This document shows, piece after piece, positions 26,872 through 36,243 of a DNA stretch of 64,000 nucleotides. How positions within the stretch are numbered: position 1 is the stretch's first letter; the number at the start of each line of letters is the position of its first letter. The translations under genes were made by a program, and so were the position numbers. Under the pieces are notes generated by a model. That model was not told the DNA's origin. It did no database searches and was given only the letters and a program-made list of their open reading frames with translations. The DNA is from Alphaproteobacteria bacterium (lineage in GTDB: Bacteria; Pseudomonadota; Alphaproteobacteria; Caulobacterales; Maricaulaceae), in assembly GCA_016124675.1 (NCBI GenBank), contig WGNG01000009.1:1-64000 (forward strand), written 5' to 3'.

Positions 26872-29727
26872 TTACTTTGCCGTGCGGCGGCGGGCGCGCT
26901 TGGGCTTGTCCTTGGTGGCGGCGATGACGGGGTTTTTGAGCTGTTCGTACAGCATGAACAAATGCTCCACCCGCTCGCGGTCCGAGGCGAAGGCCGCCTT
27001 GCGGTAAAGCCGGTCCACCGCCCGGTCATTGTCGCGATGCGCCTTGCGCAGCGCCGGCGGCATGGTGTCGGGATCATAGAGATCGGCCAGCGTGGCATCG
27101 GGAAACACCGCGCGCGCATCCAGGATCGCCTGCCCCAACGCGTCCAGCTTCGCCTTGTCGGCATCGGTGAGGGGTGGCCAGGGAAAGGTGTTGTAGACCA
27201 CACCAACGGAGTACATATAGTCGGACTTCATGCGCCCTGTAATGGCGCGCATCCAAGCCATGTGCATTGCGGATGTCAGAACGGCAAACTGCCAACGTTC
27301 TGCACTAGACAACAATCGCAGCTTATCGCTCGGGACCGTTGGCGGCTCCAGCCAGCCGATCGGGAGATACTGGCGCCGTTCGGAGCTTGTCTGCGGGACC
27401 GCGAGAAACGCTGCCTCAGGCAATACGTTGACGTGGAACAAGGTTGGCTGACCGGCAAGCGCAACGGTGACCGGGCTTCGCGCTTGGGCTGGACGATTCT
27501 GAGATTGCTCAGGTGCCCGCTCCCCTCTTCGAAATTCTGCCACCGCCTGTATCCGCTTCCTAATCTCAGGAGAGGACCGCATATCACTCGGATCAGCCTT
27601 CTGGAGGCACAGCACCCATCTAGACAGACCATTTATATATTCACGCGCACCTATAAACGGTCTGAGATACTTGTGGGCTACAGGGTCGATTGATCTCAAC
27701 GCCGCTGCTTGGTCGTCACCGAACGTGTAGTATCCTCCGTCGATTGGCTTTGAGCCAGTGATCATCTTCGGCGCCCCATTGATCGGCCTACTCACCTCCT
27801 CCACCACGACATGCGGATCCGCCAGCAAGGACGCATCGAACAGATAGGGCGACAGCGAGCCATGGCGCGATTCCACCGGCTCGCCATTAACGTGTTCATA
27901 GCTGAACAGGCGTTTCTCGGCGGGCTCGCGCCCGCGCGGGGTCAGCCCGATAATCACCACATGCACATGCGCCTTGCCGCGCGCATCCGACCCCCAGGCG
28001 AAGGTGCGGTGGGCAAAGCTGATCTCCAGCTTGCAGCGGTCAAACAATATGGGCCAGAGCTGGGCGACCTGTTCGCCTTGAGTAATGGAATTGGTCGACA
28101 CAAAGCCGATACCGGCGCGCTTGCCCCCCGCATTCACATAGGCGCCGGCCTTGATGAACCACGCGCAGACATAGTCCAGCGTGCCGCCCGACCCGCCCAG
28201 TCCGGCGATGGACCGCACCTGCTGGCGCTGCTGCGCGCTCTGGTATTTCGCGCCAATAAACGGCGGATTGCCCAGCACATAGTCGCACCGCTCCGGCGCC
28301 AGCACATCGGCCCAGTCCACCTCCAGCGCGTCGCCATGGCGGATGACGGGTGATTTCTTCAACGGGATGCGCGCATAGACCTGACCGAAGGCCTGGCTGA
28401 GCGCGTTATTCATGATGTGGTCCATCATCCACATGGCCGTTTCGGCGATGCGGGCGGGAAACTCGAACAATTCGATCCCGGCGAACTGGTCAACGTCGAC
28501 GCGCGACAGGCCGGTGACATCCAGCTTGCGCTGCAGCTGGCCTTGCGCATCGCGGTCCTCCGCCGCCAGCGCCAGCAGCACGTCCAGCTCCAGCTGGCGC
28601 AATTCGCGATAGGCGATGACCAGAAAATTGCCGCAGCCGCAGGCTGGGTCGAGAAAATGCAGGTTCGCCAGTGTGTCATGAAAGGCGCGCAGGCGCTTGT
28701 CACGCTCGCGCTTCAGGCCTTTGAGATGTTCAAATTCGGCGCGCAGCCCGTCCAGAAACAGCGGGCCGATCACCTTCATGATGTTCTTTTCGGTGGTATA
28801 GTGGGCGCCCGCCTTGCGGCGCTCGGCGCCATCCATCACCGACTGGAACAGCGAGCCGAAGATGGCCGGGCTGATTTTTTCCCAGCTGAACTCACACAAG
28901 GTGATCAGCTGGCCGCGCATGGCGGCGGTGAAGTACGGCGTCGGCAGGCGCTCGGCGAACAATTCCCCGTTCACATAAGGCAGCTGGTTCAGCTCTGCGC
29001 TGATATTGGCCTGGCGCCTGTCTTCGGGCGTATTGAGCACCTCGAAGGCTTCATTGATGAAGCTGCCGACATTGGAGCCGTCCTCGCGGGTGAAATCGCG
29101 GATCAGGTCCTCGAAAATCCCGCGCTGGAAAATGCCGGTATCGTCGGCGAACAGGCAGAACAGCAGCCGGACCAGAAACTGCTCCAGATCATGCCCCTCA
29201 TAGCGATTGCTTTTCAGCGAATCGTGCAGCTGCCCCAGGAGCTCGGCCGCCACGATGTTGACCGGGTCCTGATCTTTGAAACTGCGCTTCTCCACCCCCA
29301 TGATGAAGCCGAATTTCTCGACATGGGCGGGCAGGTCGGCCAGCGCGAAGGCGGTCTGCTCGCGCGTCTCAAGATCGTAAAGCTCAAACGTCTGGAAGTC
29401 CGACAGGAGGATGTAGCGCGGAAACTGCTCCGGCTTCAGCCCGTCGCCATACGCCAGCGCCTGTGCATAGGCGGCCTCCAGCGAGCGGCCCGCACTCTTC
29501 TGCTCCACCAGCAGCGTGCCCGGCCAGAACAGGTCGATGAACCCGCTCTTGTCGTCGAGAAGCTTGACCCGCTCCTCAAAGGTCGCCACGCGCCGGCGGC
29601 GAATGCCGAAAATCTCGAAGAACTCATTGTAGAAGGATTGCGTCTCGCCCTTCTCGTAATGGGCATCCTTCCATTCGCGCGCGAACTCCGCCGCCCGCGC
29701 CCTGACCTCGTTGAATTGAAGACGCAT
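26872..29727 (-). CDS. Type IIL (MmeI-like) restriction-modification enzyme
   Basis: 951 aa in one chain. The N-terminal nuclease region has the GFIDLFWPGTLLVEQKSAG stretch, matching the D...EXK active site. A helical linker follows. The gamma-type N6-adenine methyltransferase has motif I FLDPACGCGNFLV and motif IV NPPF. The C-terminal third, before a basic tail (KRARRR), is the target-recognition domain. Bases about 27200-27830, which encode that domain, are visibly less GC-rich than the rest, as expected when specificity domains are swapped by recombination. In this family one protein cuts and also methylates one strand for protection, so no separate partner is needed. Confidence 0.9.
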   Translation of the reverse strand: MRLQFNEVRARAAEFAREWKDAHYEKGETQSFYNEFFEIFGIRRRRVATFEERVKLLDDKSGFIDLFWPGTLLVEQKSAGRSLEAAYAQALAYGDGLKPEQFPRYILLSDFQTFELYDLETREQTAFALADLPAHVEKFGFIMGVEKRSFKDQDPVNIVAAELLGQLHDSLKSNRYEGHDLEQFLVRLLFCLFADDTGIFQRGIFEDLIRDFTREDGSNVGSFINEAFEVLNTPEDRRQANISAELNQLPYVNGELFAERLPTPYFTAAMRGQLITLCEFSWEKISPAIFGSLFQSVMDGAERRKAGAHYTTEKNIMKVIGPLFLDGLRAEFEHLKGLKRERDKRLRAFHDTLANLHFLDPACGCGNFLVIAYRELRQLELDVLLALAAEDRDAQGQLQRKLDVTGLSRVDVDQFAGIELFEFPARIAETAMWMMDHIMNNALSQAFGQVYARIPLKKSPVIRHGDALEVDWADVLAPERCDYVLGNPPFIGAKYQSAQQRQQVRSIAGLGGSGGTLDYVCAWFIKAGAYVNAGGKRAGIGFVSTNSITQGEQVAQLWPILFDRCKLEISFAHRTFAWGSDARGKAHVHVVIIGLTPRGREPAEKRLFSYEHVNGEPVESRHGSLSPYLFDASLLADPHVVVEEVSRPINGAPKMITGSKPIDGGYYTFGDDQAAALRSIDPVAHKYLRPFIGAREYINGLSRWVLCLQKADPSDMRSSPEIRKRIQAVAEFRRGERAPEQSQNRPAQARSPVTVALAGQPTLFHVNVLPEAAFLAVPQTSSERRQYLPIGWLEPPTVPSDKLRLLSSAERWQFAVLTSAMHMAWMRAITGRMKSDYMYSVGVVYNTFPWPPLTDADKAKLDALGQAILDARAVFPDATLADLYDPDTMPPALRKAHRDNDRAVDRLYRKAAFASDRERVEHLFMLYEQLKNPVIAATKDKPKRARRRTAK

Positions 29728-29802
29728 GCCGACTCACCCGCCGCTTTACTTTCGAGGCCACGCTAGGGTGCAGGCCTTGACGGATCGCTAACCGTGACGC
29801 CC

Positions 29803-30426
29803 TCACCCCGCCGCACACCCCGCCGTATTATACCCGGCGATCTTGGGCGTCCTGGGCAGATAGCCGCTCTCGATCCGGGTGATGGTGAACCCGGCCCGGG
29901 TGATCATCGCGGCGGGGTCGCGGGTGAGGTGGCAGCCGCCGGCCAGCGGCTTCCAGACCGGCTCGATGCGGCGCTGCCATCGGGCGACGCCTGCGTCAGG
30001 GGCCAGGCCATGCTCGCTGAACAATAGCTGGCCGCCGGGTTTGAGCGCCTTGCGCAGCGCGGCCAGCGCCCGGTCCGGATCGGGAATGGTGCAGGCAGTA
30101 TAGGTCAGCACGAGGGTGTCAAAGCTTTCAGGCTCCAGCGCGGCGGTCTCGGCCGGCTCGCCGCGCCAGGTCACCGGAAGCGGAAACCCGGCAATGGCCG
30201 GGGCCGCCTTGCGGCGCATGCCCTCTGACGGCTCCAGGGCGACGAGTTCGGTGATTTTCGCCGGATCGTAGAAAGCGAGATTGGTTCCGGTCCCGAACCC
30301 CACCTCCAGCACCCTTCCCCTGGCCTGCGGGATCAGGCGCGCGCGCTGTTTCATGATCTGCGGCGCGCCGCAGGCGCAGCCGATCAGATGGGGCAGGACA
30401 TGGGTCTCGTACAGCTGACCGATCAT
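29803..30426 (-). CDS. Class I SAM-dependent methyltransferase (METTL7/PMT-like)
   Basis: 207 aa. The SAM-binding loop VLEVGFGTGTNLAFY lies near residue 40, with ALEPSEGM as the acidic strand end and LKPGGQLLFSEHG as post-motif III. The N-terminal YETHVLPHLIGCACG is shared with small phospholipid- or thiol-methyltransferases. Substrate unknown. It overlaps the upstream hydrolase gene by four bases, so both come from one message. Confidence 0.85.
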   Translation of the reverse strand: MIGQLYETHVLPHLIGCACGAPQIMKQRARLIPQARGRVLEVGFGTGTNLAFYDPAKITELVALEPSEGMRRKAAPAIAGFPLPVTWRGEPAETAALEPESFDTLVLTYTACTIPDPDRALAALRKALKPGGQLLFSEHGLAPDAGVARWQRRIEPVWKPLAGGCHLTRDPAAMITRAGFTITRIESGYLPRTPKIAGYNTAGCAAG

Positions 30427-31181
30427 GCTGACATCGCCTCCACCACGCGGATCAGTTCGGCCAGATCCTCAGCTTCAGCCAGCCGGTGATCGCCGCTGCG
30501 CGTCATGGTCAGGGTGACCGGCGCATCTGGCAACTGCTCCATCAGGCGTACCGAATGGCTCCACGGCATGTCGCGGTCCTGCCAGCCCTGAAGGATGTGC
30601 ACCGGACAGGTGAGCGCGATGGGCGCCTCCAGGATCAGCCAGCGCCGCCCGTCCTCGATCAGCCGGCGGGTGATCACCTGCTGGCCGCCGGGTCCGCCGG
30701 AGCGCGTCCATTGTCCGTCGCGCATGATCGCCTCGCGCGCATGCATCGGCAGTCGCTCCCAGATCAGGGTTTCGGTGAAATCCACCGCCGGGGCGATCAG
30801 CACCATCGCCTTGACCCGTTCGGGCCGCGCCAGCGCCGCCAGCAGCGCGATCCAGCCGCCCATGGAGGAGCCGACCAGCACTTGCGGCCCTTCAGCCACC
30901 TGGTCCAAAACCGCCAGCGCATCGCTGCGCCAGCGGGTGATGCCGGCCTCGCCCCAGGCGCCGTCCGACGCGCCATGGGCAAAATAGTCAAAGCGCACCA
31001 GCGCACGCCCGCTTGCCTGCGCCCAGGCGTCCAGCGCCGTCGCCTTGACGCCCTCCATGTCCGACGCGAACCCGCCCAGGAACATCACCCCCGGCCCGCG
31101 CCCGGGCCGCTGCACATAAGCGAGGCTTGATCCGTCGCGGGTGATGAGGAACTCCGGGGCCGTGGCGGCGGGATCGGTCAT
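30423..31181 (-). CDS. Alpha/beta hydrolase
   Basis: 252 aa from the ATG at 31181 (MTDPAATAPEFL); the longer frame to 31277 is unlikely. Nucleophile elbow GSSMGGW near residue 99 holds the catalytic Ser. The late His is in SGDHRLAE and the acid probably in WQDRDMPW. Overall it resembles ABHD10/BAAT-like short hydrolases, which cleave thioesters or esters. No signal peptide, so cytoplasmic. Substrate not known. Coupled to the methyltransferase downstream. Confidence 0.87.
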   Translation of the reverse strand: MTDPAATAPEFLITRDGSSLAYVQRPGRGPGVMFLGGFASDMEGVKATALDAWAQASGRALVRFDYFAHGASDGAWGEAGITRWRSDALAVLDQVAEGPQVLVGSSMGGWIALLAALARPERVKAMVLIAPAVDFTETLIWERLPMHAREAIMRDGQWTRSGGPGGQQVITRRLIEDGRRWLILEAPIALTCPVHILQGWQDRDMPWSHSVRLMEQLPDAPVTLTMTRSGDHRLAEAEDLAELIRVVEAMSA

Positions 31182-31288
31182 GGCGGGGCCTTCTCTGGCG
31201 CAGCGGGACGGGCAGGGCGGGCAGTTGGCGCGCGCACCCGATAGGGTTACATGAGCCCGGGCCGCGCGGGGCGGCAAGACGGACGCAT

Positions 31289-32416
31289 GTGATGGTGATA
31301 CTCCAGCTCATCCCGGAACTCGACGCTGGCGGCGCCGAGCGCACCACGATCGAGATCGCCGAAGCGGTGACGCGCGCCGGCGGGCGCTGCCTGGTGGCGA
31401 GCCGGGGCGGGCGGCTTGAAGGCGCTCTGGCTGACGCCGGCGGCGCGCTCATCCGCCTCGACATGAAGACCAAGAACCCGCTGTCGATCTGGCGCAATGC
31501 GGCCCGCCTCGCACGCATCATCCGGGCCGAAGGGGTGGACATCGTCCACGCCCGCTCGCGCGCGCCGGCCTGGAGCGGGCGCTTCGCGGCGCGGCGCACC
31601 GGCGCCCGTTTCGTCACCACCTATCACGGGACGTACGGGTCGGGCTCGGGCCTCAAGCGCGCCTATAACGCGGTGATGGCCTCGGGCGAGCGGGTGATCG
31701 CCAATTCGCATTTCATCGCCGAGCATGTGCGCGCCGAGCATGGCGTGGGCGAGGACCGGCTGCGCGTCATTCCGCGCGGGGTGGATCTCGACGTGTTCGA
31801 TCCGGCTGCGGTGGCGCCAGAGCGCGTGGCGGCGATGCGCGCGCGCTGGGGCGTTGCGCCGGGCGAGGCGGTGGTCCTGCTGCCGGGCCGGCTGACGCGC
31901 TGGAAGGGCCAGGCCTTCCTGATCGAGGTGCTGGCGGACTTCGATGCGCCGGTGCGGCTTGTCTGCGCGGGCGACGCGCAGGGGCGCAGCGCTTACGAGG
32001 ATGAGCTGCGCGCGCAGGCGCAGGCCGCTTGCGTCACGCTTGTGCTGCCCGGTCATGAAACCGACATGGCGGCGGCGTACAGGGCTGCTGATGTGGTGGT
32101 CTGTCCCTCCTTGCAGCCTGAAGCCTTCGGGCGCACCGCCGCCGAGGCGCAGGCCATGGGCGCGCCGGTGATCGCCGCCGATCATGGCGGCGCGCGCGAG
32201 GTGGTCGACCATGGCAGGGCCGGGGCCGGGACCGGCTGGCGCGCCGCGCCGGGCGATGCGCAGGCCTGGCGCACAGCGCTTGCACAGGCCCTGTCGCTGA
32301 CGCCGCATGAGCGCGCGGCCCTTGCGGGCCGGGCGCGGGCGCGCGCCTGCGCGCTGTTTTCCAAGCCGGCGCTGCAAGCGCACACCTTGCAGGTCTATCG
32401 CGAACTTCTAGAGTAG
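31289..32416 (+). CDS. Glycosyltransferase family 4
   Basis: About 375 aa. The N-terminal half opens VILQLIPELDAGGAERTTIE, the acceptor-side glycine loop. The C-terminal GT-B half has VVLLPGRLTRWKGQ and the donor-binding PSLQPEAFGRTAAEAQAMG with the EX7E pattern. It transfers a sugar from a nucleotide donor, probably in LPS or polysaccharide assembly, as the next gene is a heptosyltransferase-like enzyme four bases on. The first codon may be GTG 31289 or ATG 31292. Confidence 0.9.
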   Translation: MMVILQLIPELDAGGAERTTIEIAEAVTRAGGRCLVASRGGRLEGALADAGGALIRLDMKTKNPLSIWRNAARLARIIRAEGVDIVHARSRAPAWSGRFAARRTGARFVTTYHGTYGSGSGLKRAYNAVMASGERVIANSHFIAEHVRAEHGVGEDRLRVIPRGVDLDVFDPAAVAPERVAAMRARWGVAPGEAVVLLPGRLTRWKGQAFLIEVLADFDAPVRLVCAGDAQGRSAYEDELRAQAQAACVTLVLPGHETDMAAAYRAADVVVCPSLQPEAFGRTAAEAQAMGAPVIAADHGGAREVVDHGRAGAGTGWRAAPGDAQAWRTALAQALSLTPHERAALAGRARARACALFSKPALQAHTLQVYRELLE

Positions 32417-32420
32417 CGCC

Positions 32421-33407
32421 ATGAACACGGGCGAAGCCGACAAACAACAGATTCTGGTGCTGCACGATGGCGATCTGACCAGCGTGGTGCGCATGCTGGC
32501 GGCTGCGCGCCTGATCCGCAGCCATCACCGCACCGCGCGCATCACCCTGCTCACCGGTCCCGACTATGAGGGCCTGTTGAAATACTGCCCGTATTTCAAC
32601 GCGGTGGAGACCACGATCGCCGATGCGGCCAAGAAGAATGTCTTCGAGCGCGTGAAGGCTGCGCGCAATTCGGGCTTCAGCATCGTCTATGATCTCGGCG
32701 CGCCGGGCGTGTCGGACAAGATCCGCCGGGCCATGCGCTTTGCGCGTGTGCGCTGGATTGAGGCGGCCTCCGATCCGAAGAAGCCCGGTCATCCGCTCGA
32801 TCAGGTGGCCGACAGGCTCGGCGCCGCCGGATTGTGCCGCGTCGGTCATGCGCTGGGCGAAGCGGCAGGGCCGGAGCTGGATTGGGTCGATTTCGTCGCC
32901 CGGCGCTCGCGCACGCTGGACCCGGCCTATTTCGGCCTGCAGGCGCGCTACGCCCTGTTCTGCCCGGCCGGGGATGAGAGCGCGCCCGCCCAGCGCTGGC
33001 CCAAGGAGCGCTGGGCCTCGCTGGCCCATGAGCTGCGCCAGAAAGGCGTGGAGCCCGTGATCATTGGCGGGCCGTCCACGCGCGAGCTGGGCCGCTATAT
33101 CGCCCACGTCACGCCTGGCGCGCGCGACCTGACGGGCCGCGCCAACCTCATCCAGCTGGCGGGCCTTGGCCGGCGCGCCCAGTGCGCCTTCGGCGAGGAT
33201 ATCGCGCTGTTGCATCTCATCGTCGCCGCAGGCTCGCCCGCCGTGCTGTTTCACCCGGGTGAGTCCGCACCGGTCTGGTCAGCGCCGCGCGGCTCGGCGC
33301 CCACCCTGCTGATGCATGCGCCCACCCTCGCCCAGATCAACGCCGGCGAGGCCGTGCAGGCCATGCGCTGCGCCGGTGGCTTCGCCGATGCGGGCGTGGC
33401 GGCGTGA
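32421..33407 (+). CDS. Glycosyltransferase family 9 (heptosyltransferase-like)
   Basis: 328 aa. GT9 marks are the N-terminal LVLHDGDLTSVVRMLAAARLIR, the central ARYALFCPAGDESAPAQRWPKERWA and DLTGRANLIQLAGL. The usual D/H of heptosyltransferases is partly altered (LGDL becomes HDGDL), so the donor may differ from heptose. It follows the GT4 gene by four bases. Together they suggest an LPS-core or surface-glycan step. Confidence 0.85.
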   Translation: MNTGEADKQQILVLHDGDLTSVVRMLAAARLIRSHHRTARITLLTGPDYEGLLKYCPYFNAVETTIADAAKKNVFERVKAARNSGFSIVYDLGAPGVSDKIRRAMRFARVRWIEAASDPKKPGHPLDQVADRLGAAGLCRVGHALGEAAGPELDWVDFVARRSRTLDPAYFGLQARYALFCPAGDESAPAQRWPKERWASLAHELRQKGVEPVIIGGPSTRELGRYIAHVTPGARDLTGRANLIQLAGLGRRAQCAFGEDIALLHLIVAAGSPAVLFHPGESAPVWSAPRGSAPTLLMHAPTLAQINAGEAVQAMRCAGGFADAGVAA

Positions 33408-33454
33408 GCGCCTTGCATTTGCATGCAGCCTCGCGATATTGCCTACCTGAACAG

Positions 33455-33479
33455 CGCCAGTTTCTGTATTCTGGCGTTT
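33455..33479 (+). terminator. Hairpin between the GT9 gene and infC
   Basis: CGCCAG (33455-33460) and CTGGCG (33471-33476) around a 10-base AT-rich loop, then TTTCC. It may end the glycosyltransferase message or act in the infC leader; the stem is short. Confidence 0.45.
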
Positions 33480-33507
33480 CCGGTATCAGCTTCCATGGAG
33501 AAGACGC

Positions 33508-34047
33508 ATAGCTCGACGCCCGCATGCCGCGCCACCGATCAAGAAAGACGGCCCGCGCATTAACCGGGAGATCCGCGTACCGCGGGTGCTCCTGATCGAC
33601 GAACATGGCGAGAAACAGGGGATTGTGCCCTTCGACGCGGCTCTAGCAGCCGCCGAAGAGGCTGGTCTTGATCTTGTCGAGGTGTCGCCGAACGCCGATC
33701 CGCCGGTCTGCAAGATCGTGGATTACGGCAAGCTGAAATTCCAGGAACAGAAAAAGAAGGCCGAGGCCCGCAAGAACCAGAAGACGCAGGACGTCAAGGA
33801 AATCAAGCTGCGTCCGGGCATCGACGTGCATGACTACCAGGTCAAGACGCGCGCGATGGCCAGGTTCTTTGAAGAAGGCGACAAGGTTAAGGTCACGCTG
33901 CGCTTCCGCGGCCGCGAGATGGCCCACCAGGATCGCGGCATGGACGTGATGAACCGCGTCAAGGCCGATTTCGCCGAGACCGCCAAGGTGGAGTTCGAGC
34001 CCAAGCTCGAAGGCCGCCAGATGACCATGATCCTCGCGCCGCGCTAA
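33508..34047 (+). CDS. infC: Translation initiation factor IF-3, ATA start
   Basis: The normal IF-3 N-terminus is only restored by starting at ATA (33508-33510), preceded by GGAG 7 bases earlier. The protein then begins (M)[20 protein letters not shown], as in other alphaproteobacteria, and is 179 aa. The first ATG in view (33494) is out of frame. IF-3 rejects non-AUG codons, so a rare start gives self-regulation, as known for the AUU start in E. coli. The C-terminal domain ends in [13 protein letters not shown]...MILAPR. No rpmI-rplT follows, which is unusual in wider bacteria. Confidence 0.92.
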   Translation: MARRPHAAPPIKKDGPRINREIRVPRVLLIDEHGEKQGIVPFDAALAAAEEAGLDLVEVSPNADPPVCKIVDYGKLKFQEQKKKAEARKNQKTQDVKEIKLRPGIDVHDYQVKTRAMARFFEEGDKVKVTLRFRGREMAHQDRGMDVMNRVKADFAETAKVEFEPKLEGRQMTMILAPR

Positions 34048-34073
34048 AGGCGCTGCGCCAGACACGGCACGCA

Positions 34074-34104
34074 ACGGCCCGGCGTCAAGCGCCGGGCCGT
34101 TTTG
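34074..34104 (+). terminator. Terminator after infC
   Basis: ACGGCCCGGCG-TCAAG-CGCCGGGCCGT followed by TTTTG; an 11-bp perfect stem. It overlaps the end of the opposite-strand frame at 34085 and could serve both directions. Confidence 0.85.
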
Positions 34105-34543
34105 TGTTCGGGTTGCGATGATGACTGCGACCGGCCCAGCCCGCGCGCGCCGCCGCAGCCTCGCCTGCGGAGACGGGGCCCGGGCGTGCGGCTTGGATGA
34201 CATAGCCCTGGCGCACCGCATGGACCTGAACGGGAGGGCGCTCGACGCCGCCGCTGAGCGGTCCGTAAAAGAAATCCGGCGCGAGACGCACCGGACGCGC
34301 CGCCCCGGCGGGCGCATGCGCGGCGTATGGCGCCGCTTCAGCCCGATCTGTCTGCGCCCGATATGTCTGCGCCCGATATGTCTCAGCCCGATATGTCCTG
34401 GCCTGATGGGGTTGCGCCTCGCGCCGGGAGAGGGTGGGCGCCTCGTGCGGCGGCTTGTCCCCGGCGAACGGTGGCGCATCCGGCCCGCCCGCCAGGGCAG
34501 GATCGGCGTACAGCGCCAGGGCGAGGATCATCAGCCAGCTCAT
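34085..34543 (-). CDS. Possible small secreted protein with YRA-x-T repeats
   Basis: 152 aa with a hydrophobic start (MSWLMILALALYADPALAGG) that reads as a Sec signal. A repeat of about five residues (TYRAE, TYRAQ, TYRAQ, TDRAE) follows near residue 50, encoded by 15-base units. The rest is Pro/Ala-rich. I do not recognise a family. Codon use fits the genome, but the stop falls inside the infC terminator, so the gene could be spurious at its end. Confidence 0.5.
   Translation of the reverse strand: MSWLMILALALYADPALAGGPDAPPFAGDKPPHEAPTLSRREAQPHQARTYRAETYRAQTYRAQTDRAEAAPYAAHAPAGAARPVRLAPDFFYGPLSGGVERPPVQVHAVRQGYVIQAARPGPVSAGEAAAARAGWAGRSHHRNPNTKRPGA
34341..34409. repeat. 15-base tandem repeat, about 4.6 copies
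   Basis: Units read GCCCGATATGTCTGC with few changes (first unit has CTG for ATG; fourth ends CCTG). The period is a multiple of three, so the minus-strand frame keeps coding through it. Confidence 0.9.
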
Positions 34544-34598
34544 GTGTGCCAGTTTAACACAGGCATCGGCCCGTGCGAGCGTTAAGCTTGGTTAACGC

Positions 34599-34790
34599 TC
34601 AGAAATCATACGCAATGCCCTTTTTCTCCCAATCGCCGTAGCGCGTGGGCTCAGGGCCGTTGGGTCCGCCGAGCTCGGCCGCGCGCGCGGCTTCACGCGC
34701 CGCCGCCTCGCGGCGCGCCTGCGCCTCGGCCAGGGCGCGCTGGGCCGCCGGGCTCAGCGGTTTATCTTCAGTGCTGGCCGGGCTGGTCAT
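34599..34790 (-). CDS. DUF1674 protein, SDHAF4-like succinate dehydrogenase assembly factor
   Basis: 63 aa. The C-terminal signature [19 protein letters not shown] is diagnostic of DUF1674. Eukaryotic SDHAF4 helps assemble the flavinylated subunit of complex II; the bacterial members are presumed to do the same. The N-terminal half is a charged Ala-rich helix. No sdh genes are nearby. It is divergent from htpX. Confidence 0.88.
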   Translation of the reverse strand: MTSPASTEDKPLSPAAQRALAEAQARREAAAREAARAAELGGPNGPEPTRYGDWEKKGIAYDF

Positions 34791-34866
34791 CGCTTGCAGT
34801 CGGGCTCCTCTCCGCCCAGATAGATAGGGTTCACGGCCCCTTCGGCCAAGTCAGGACATCACACAC

Positions 34867-35820
34867 ATGACCGCGAACGGTTTGAGGACCTTCATGCTGC
34901 TGGCGGCGCTGACCGCGCTGTTCATGGGGGTGGGCTATCTTATCGGCGGCGCCGGCGGCGCCGTGCTGGCGCTGGGCGTGGCCGCAGCGATGAATCTGTT
35001 TGCGTTCTGGAACGCCGACAAGATCGTGCTGCGCATGCACGGGGCGCGTGAAATCGTCCCGGAGGAGCGCGATCCGCGCCTGCGCCAGTATGCCTCCGAC
35101 ACCGCACGGATGGCGCAAGGCGCCGGCCTGCCGGTCCCGCGCATCTTCGTCATCGACAATCCCCAGCCCAACGCCTTCGCCACCGGCCGCGATCCCAACA
35201 ACGCCGCCGTGGCCGCCACCACCGGCCTGCTCGCCCAGCTCAGCCGCGAGGAGGTGATGGGCGTGATGGCCCATGAGCTGGCGCACGTGAAAATGCGCGA
35301 CACGCTGACCATGACGGTCACCGCCACCATTGCCGGCGCCATCGGCTTCCTGGCCCAGTTCGCCCTGTTCTTCGGCGGCGGGCGCGAGCGCGGCGGGATC
35401 ATCGCCGCCCTGGCGCTGGCCATCCTGGCGCCCATCGCGGCGAGCCTTGTGCAGATGGCCATCTCGCGCGCGCGCGAATACGAGGCCGACAGGGTGGGCG
35501 CGGAGATTTGCGGCCAGCCGCAATGGCTCGCCAGCGCGCTGGAGAAGATCGAGCGCAGCGCCCGGCGCACCCTCAATGAAAGCGCCGAACGCCATCCGGC
35601 CACCGCCCACATGTTCATCATCAACCCGCTCAACGGCCAGGGCGCGGACAATCTGTTCTCCACCCACCCGGCCACCGCCAACCGGATCGCCCGCCTGCGC
35701 GAGCTGGGCGGCGCGGCGCCGACCCCGCCGGCCGGGCCCTGGGGTCATCGCGGACCCTGGGGCGGGGCGGTTGACGGCGATGACGCGCCGCGCAGCGGGT
35801 TTGGCGGCCCCTGGGGCTGA
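34867..35820 (+). CDS. htpX: Membrane zinc metalloprotease HtpX
   Basis: 317 aa. Two N-terminal membrane helices, the HELAH zinc motif near residue 136 ([14 protein letters not shown]), two further helices, and the distal zinc ligand in [12 protein letters not shown]. It degrades misfolded membrane proteins together with FtsH. The C-terminal 35 residues are a Gly/Pro/Trp-rich tail (WGHRGPWGG), longer than usual. No heat-shock promoter was evident. Confidence 0.95.
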   Translation: MTANGLRTFMLLAALTALFMGVGYLIGGAGGAVLALGVAAAMNLFAFWNADKIVLRMHGAREIVPEERDPRLRQYASDTARMAQGAGLPVPRIFVIDNPQPNAFATGRDPNNAAVAATTGLLAQLSREEVMGVMAHELAHVKMRDTLTMTVTATIAGAIGFLAQFALFFGGGRERGGIIAALALAILAPIAASLVQMAISRAREYEADRVGAEICGQPQWLASALEKIERSARRTLNESAERHPATAHMFIINPLNGQGADNLFSTHPATANRIARLRELGGAAPTPPAGPWGHRGPWGGAVDGDDAPRSGFGGPWG

Positions 35821-35895
35821 CGCCGCGCGTCACTCCGGGTACGCAATTTTAACCATGCCGGGCCAGACTGGTCGTCTGTTCGCCAGAGGACCGGC

Positions 35896-36243
35896 ATGGC
35901 CCGCCCCGTCACCTCCCGACCTCTCATACCGGCCCTGTGCCTTATCGCCTGCCTGGCGCTCGCCGCCGGCTTGCCGGTGGCGGGCGGCGTGCTTGCAGCG
36001 CCCGCGACCGGCCAGGCCGCTGTCCTGTTCGCTCCGGGGCTTTCCGCCGCCGAGCTGACCCGCGCCGCGGCCCGCGCCGGGGTGGACATCGTGCGCTTTG
36101 GCGGCGCGCCCGGCGCGCTCATCGTCAATCTCGACCATGCCGGCCGCCGCGCCGACCTGTACGCGGCCGGCGCCTGGCTGATCGCTGACCCTGCCATTCT
36201 GGGCGCTTGCGCCCGCCTGCCTGTGGAGGAGGCCCGCCCATGA
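35896..36243 (+). CDS. Small exported protein of unknown function before a chemoreceptor
   Basis: 115 aa. A long hydrophobic start ([22 protein letters not shown]) looks like a signal or anchor. The rest is a short alpha/beta segment ([17 protein letters not shown]). The TGA overlaps the ATG of the chemoreceptor by four bases, so they are co-translated and may work together. No family recognised. Confidence 0.7.
   Translation: MARPVTSRPLIPALCLIACLALAAGLPVAGGVLAAPATGQAAVLFAPGLSAAELTRAAARAGVDIVRFGGAPGALIVNLDHAGRRADLYAAGAWLIADPAILGACARLPVEEARP

Noticed and set aside
28417-29766. 449-codon plus-strand frame opposite the type IIL enzyme
   Set aside because: The minus strand has nuclease and methyltransferase motifs; the plus translation shows no family features.
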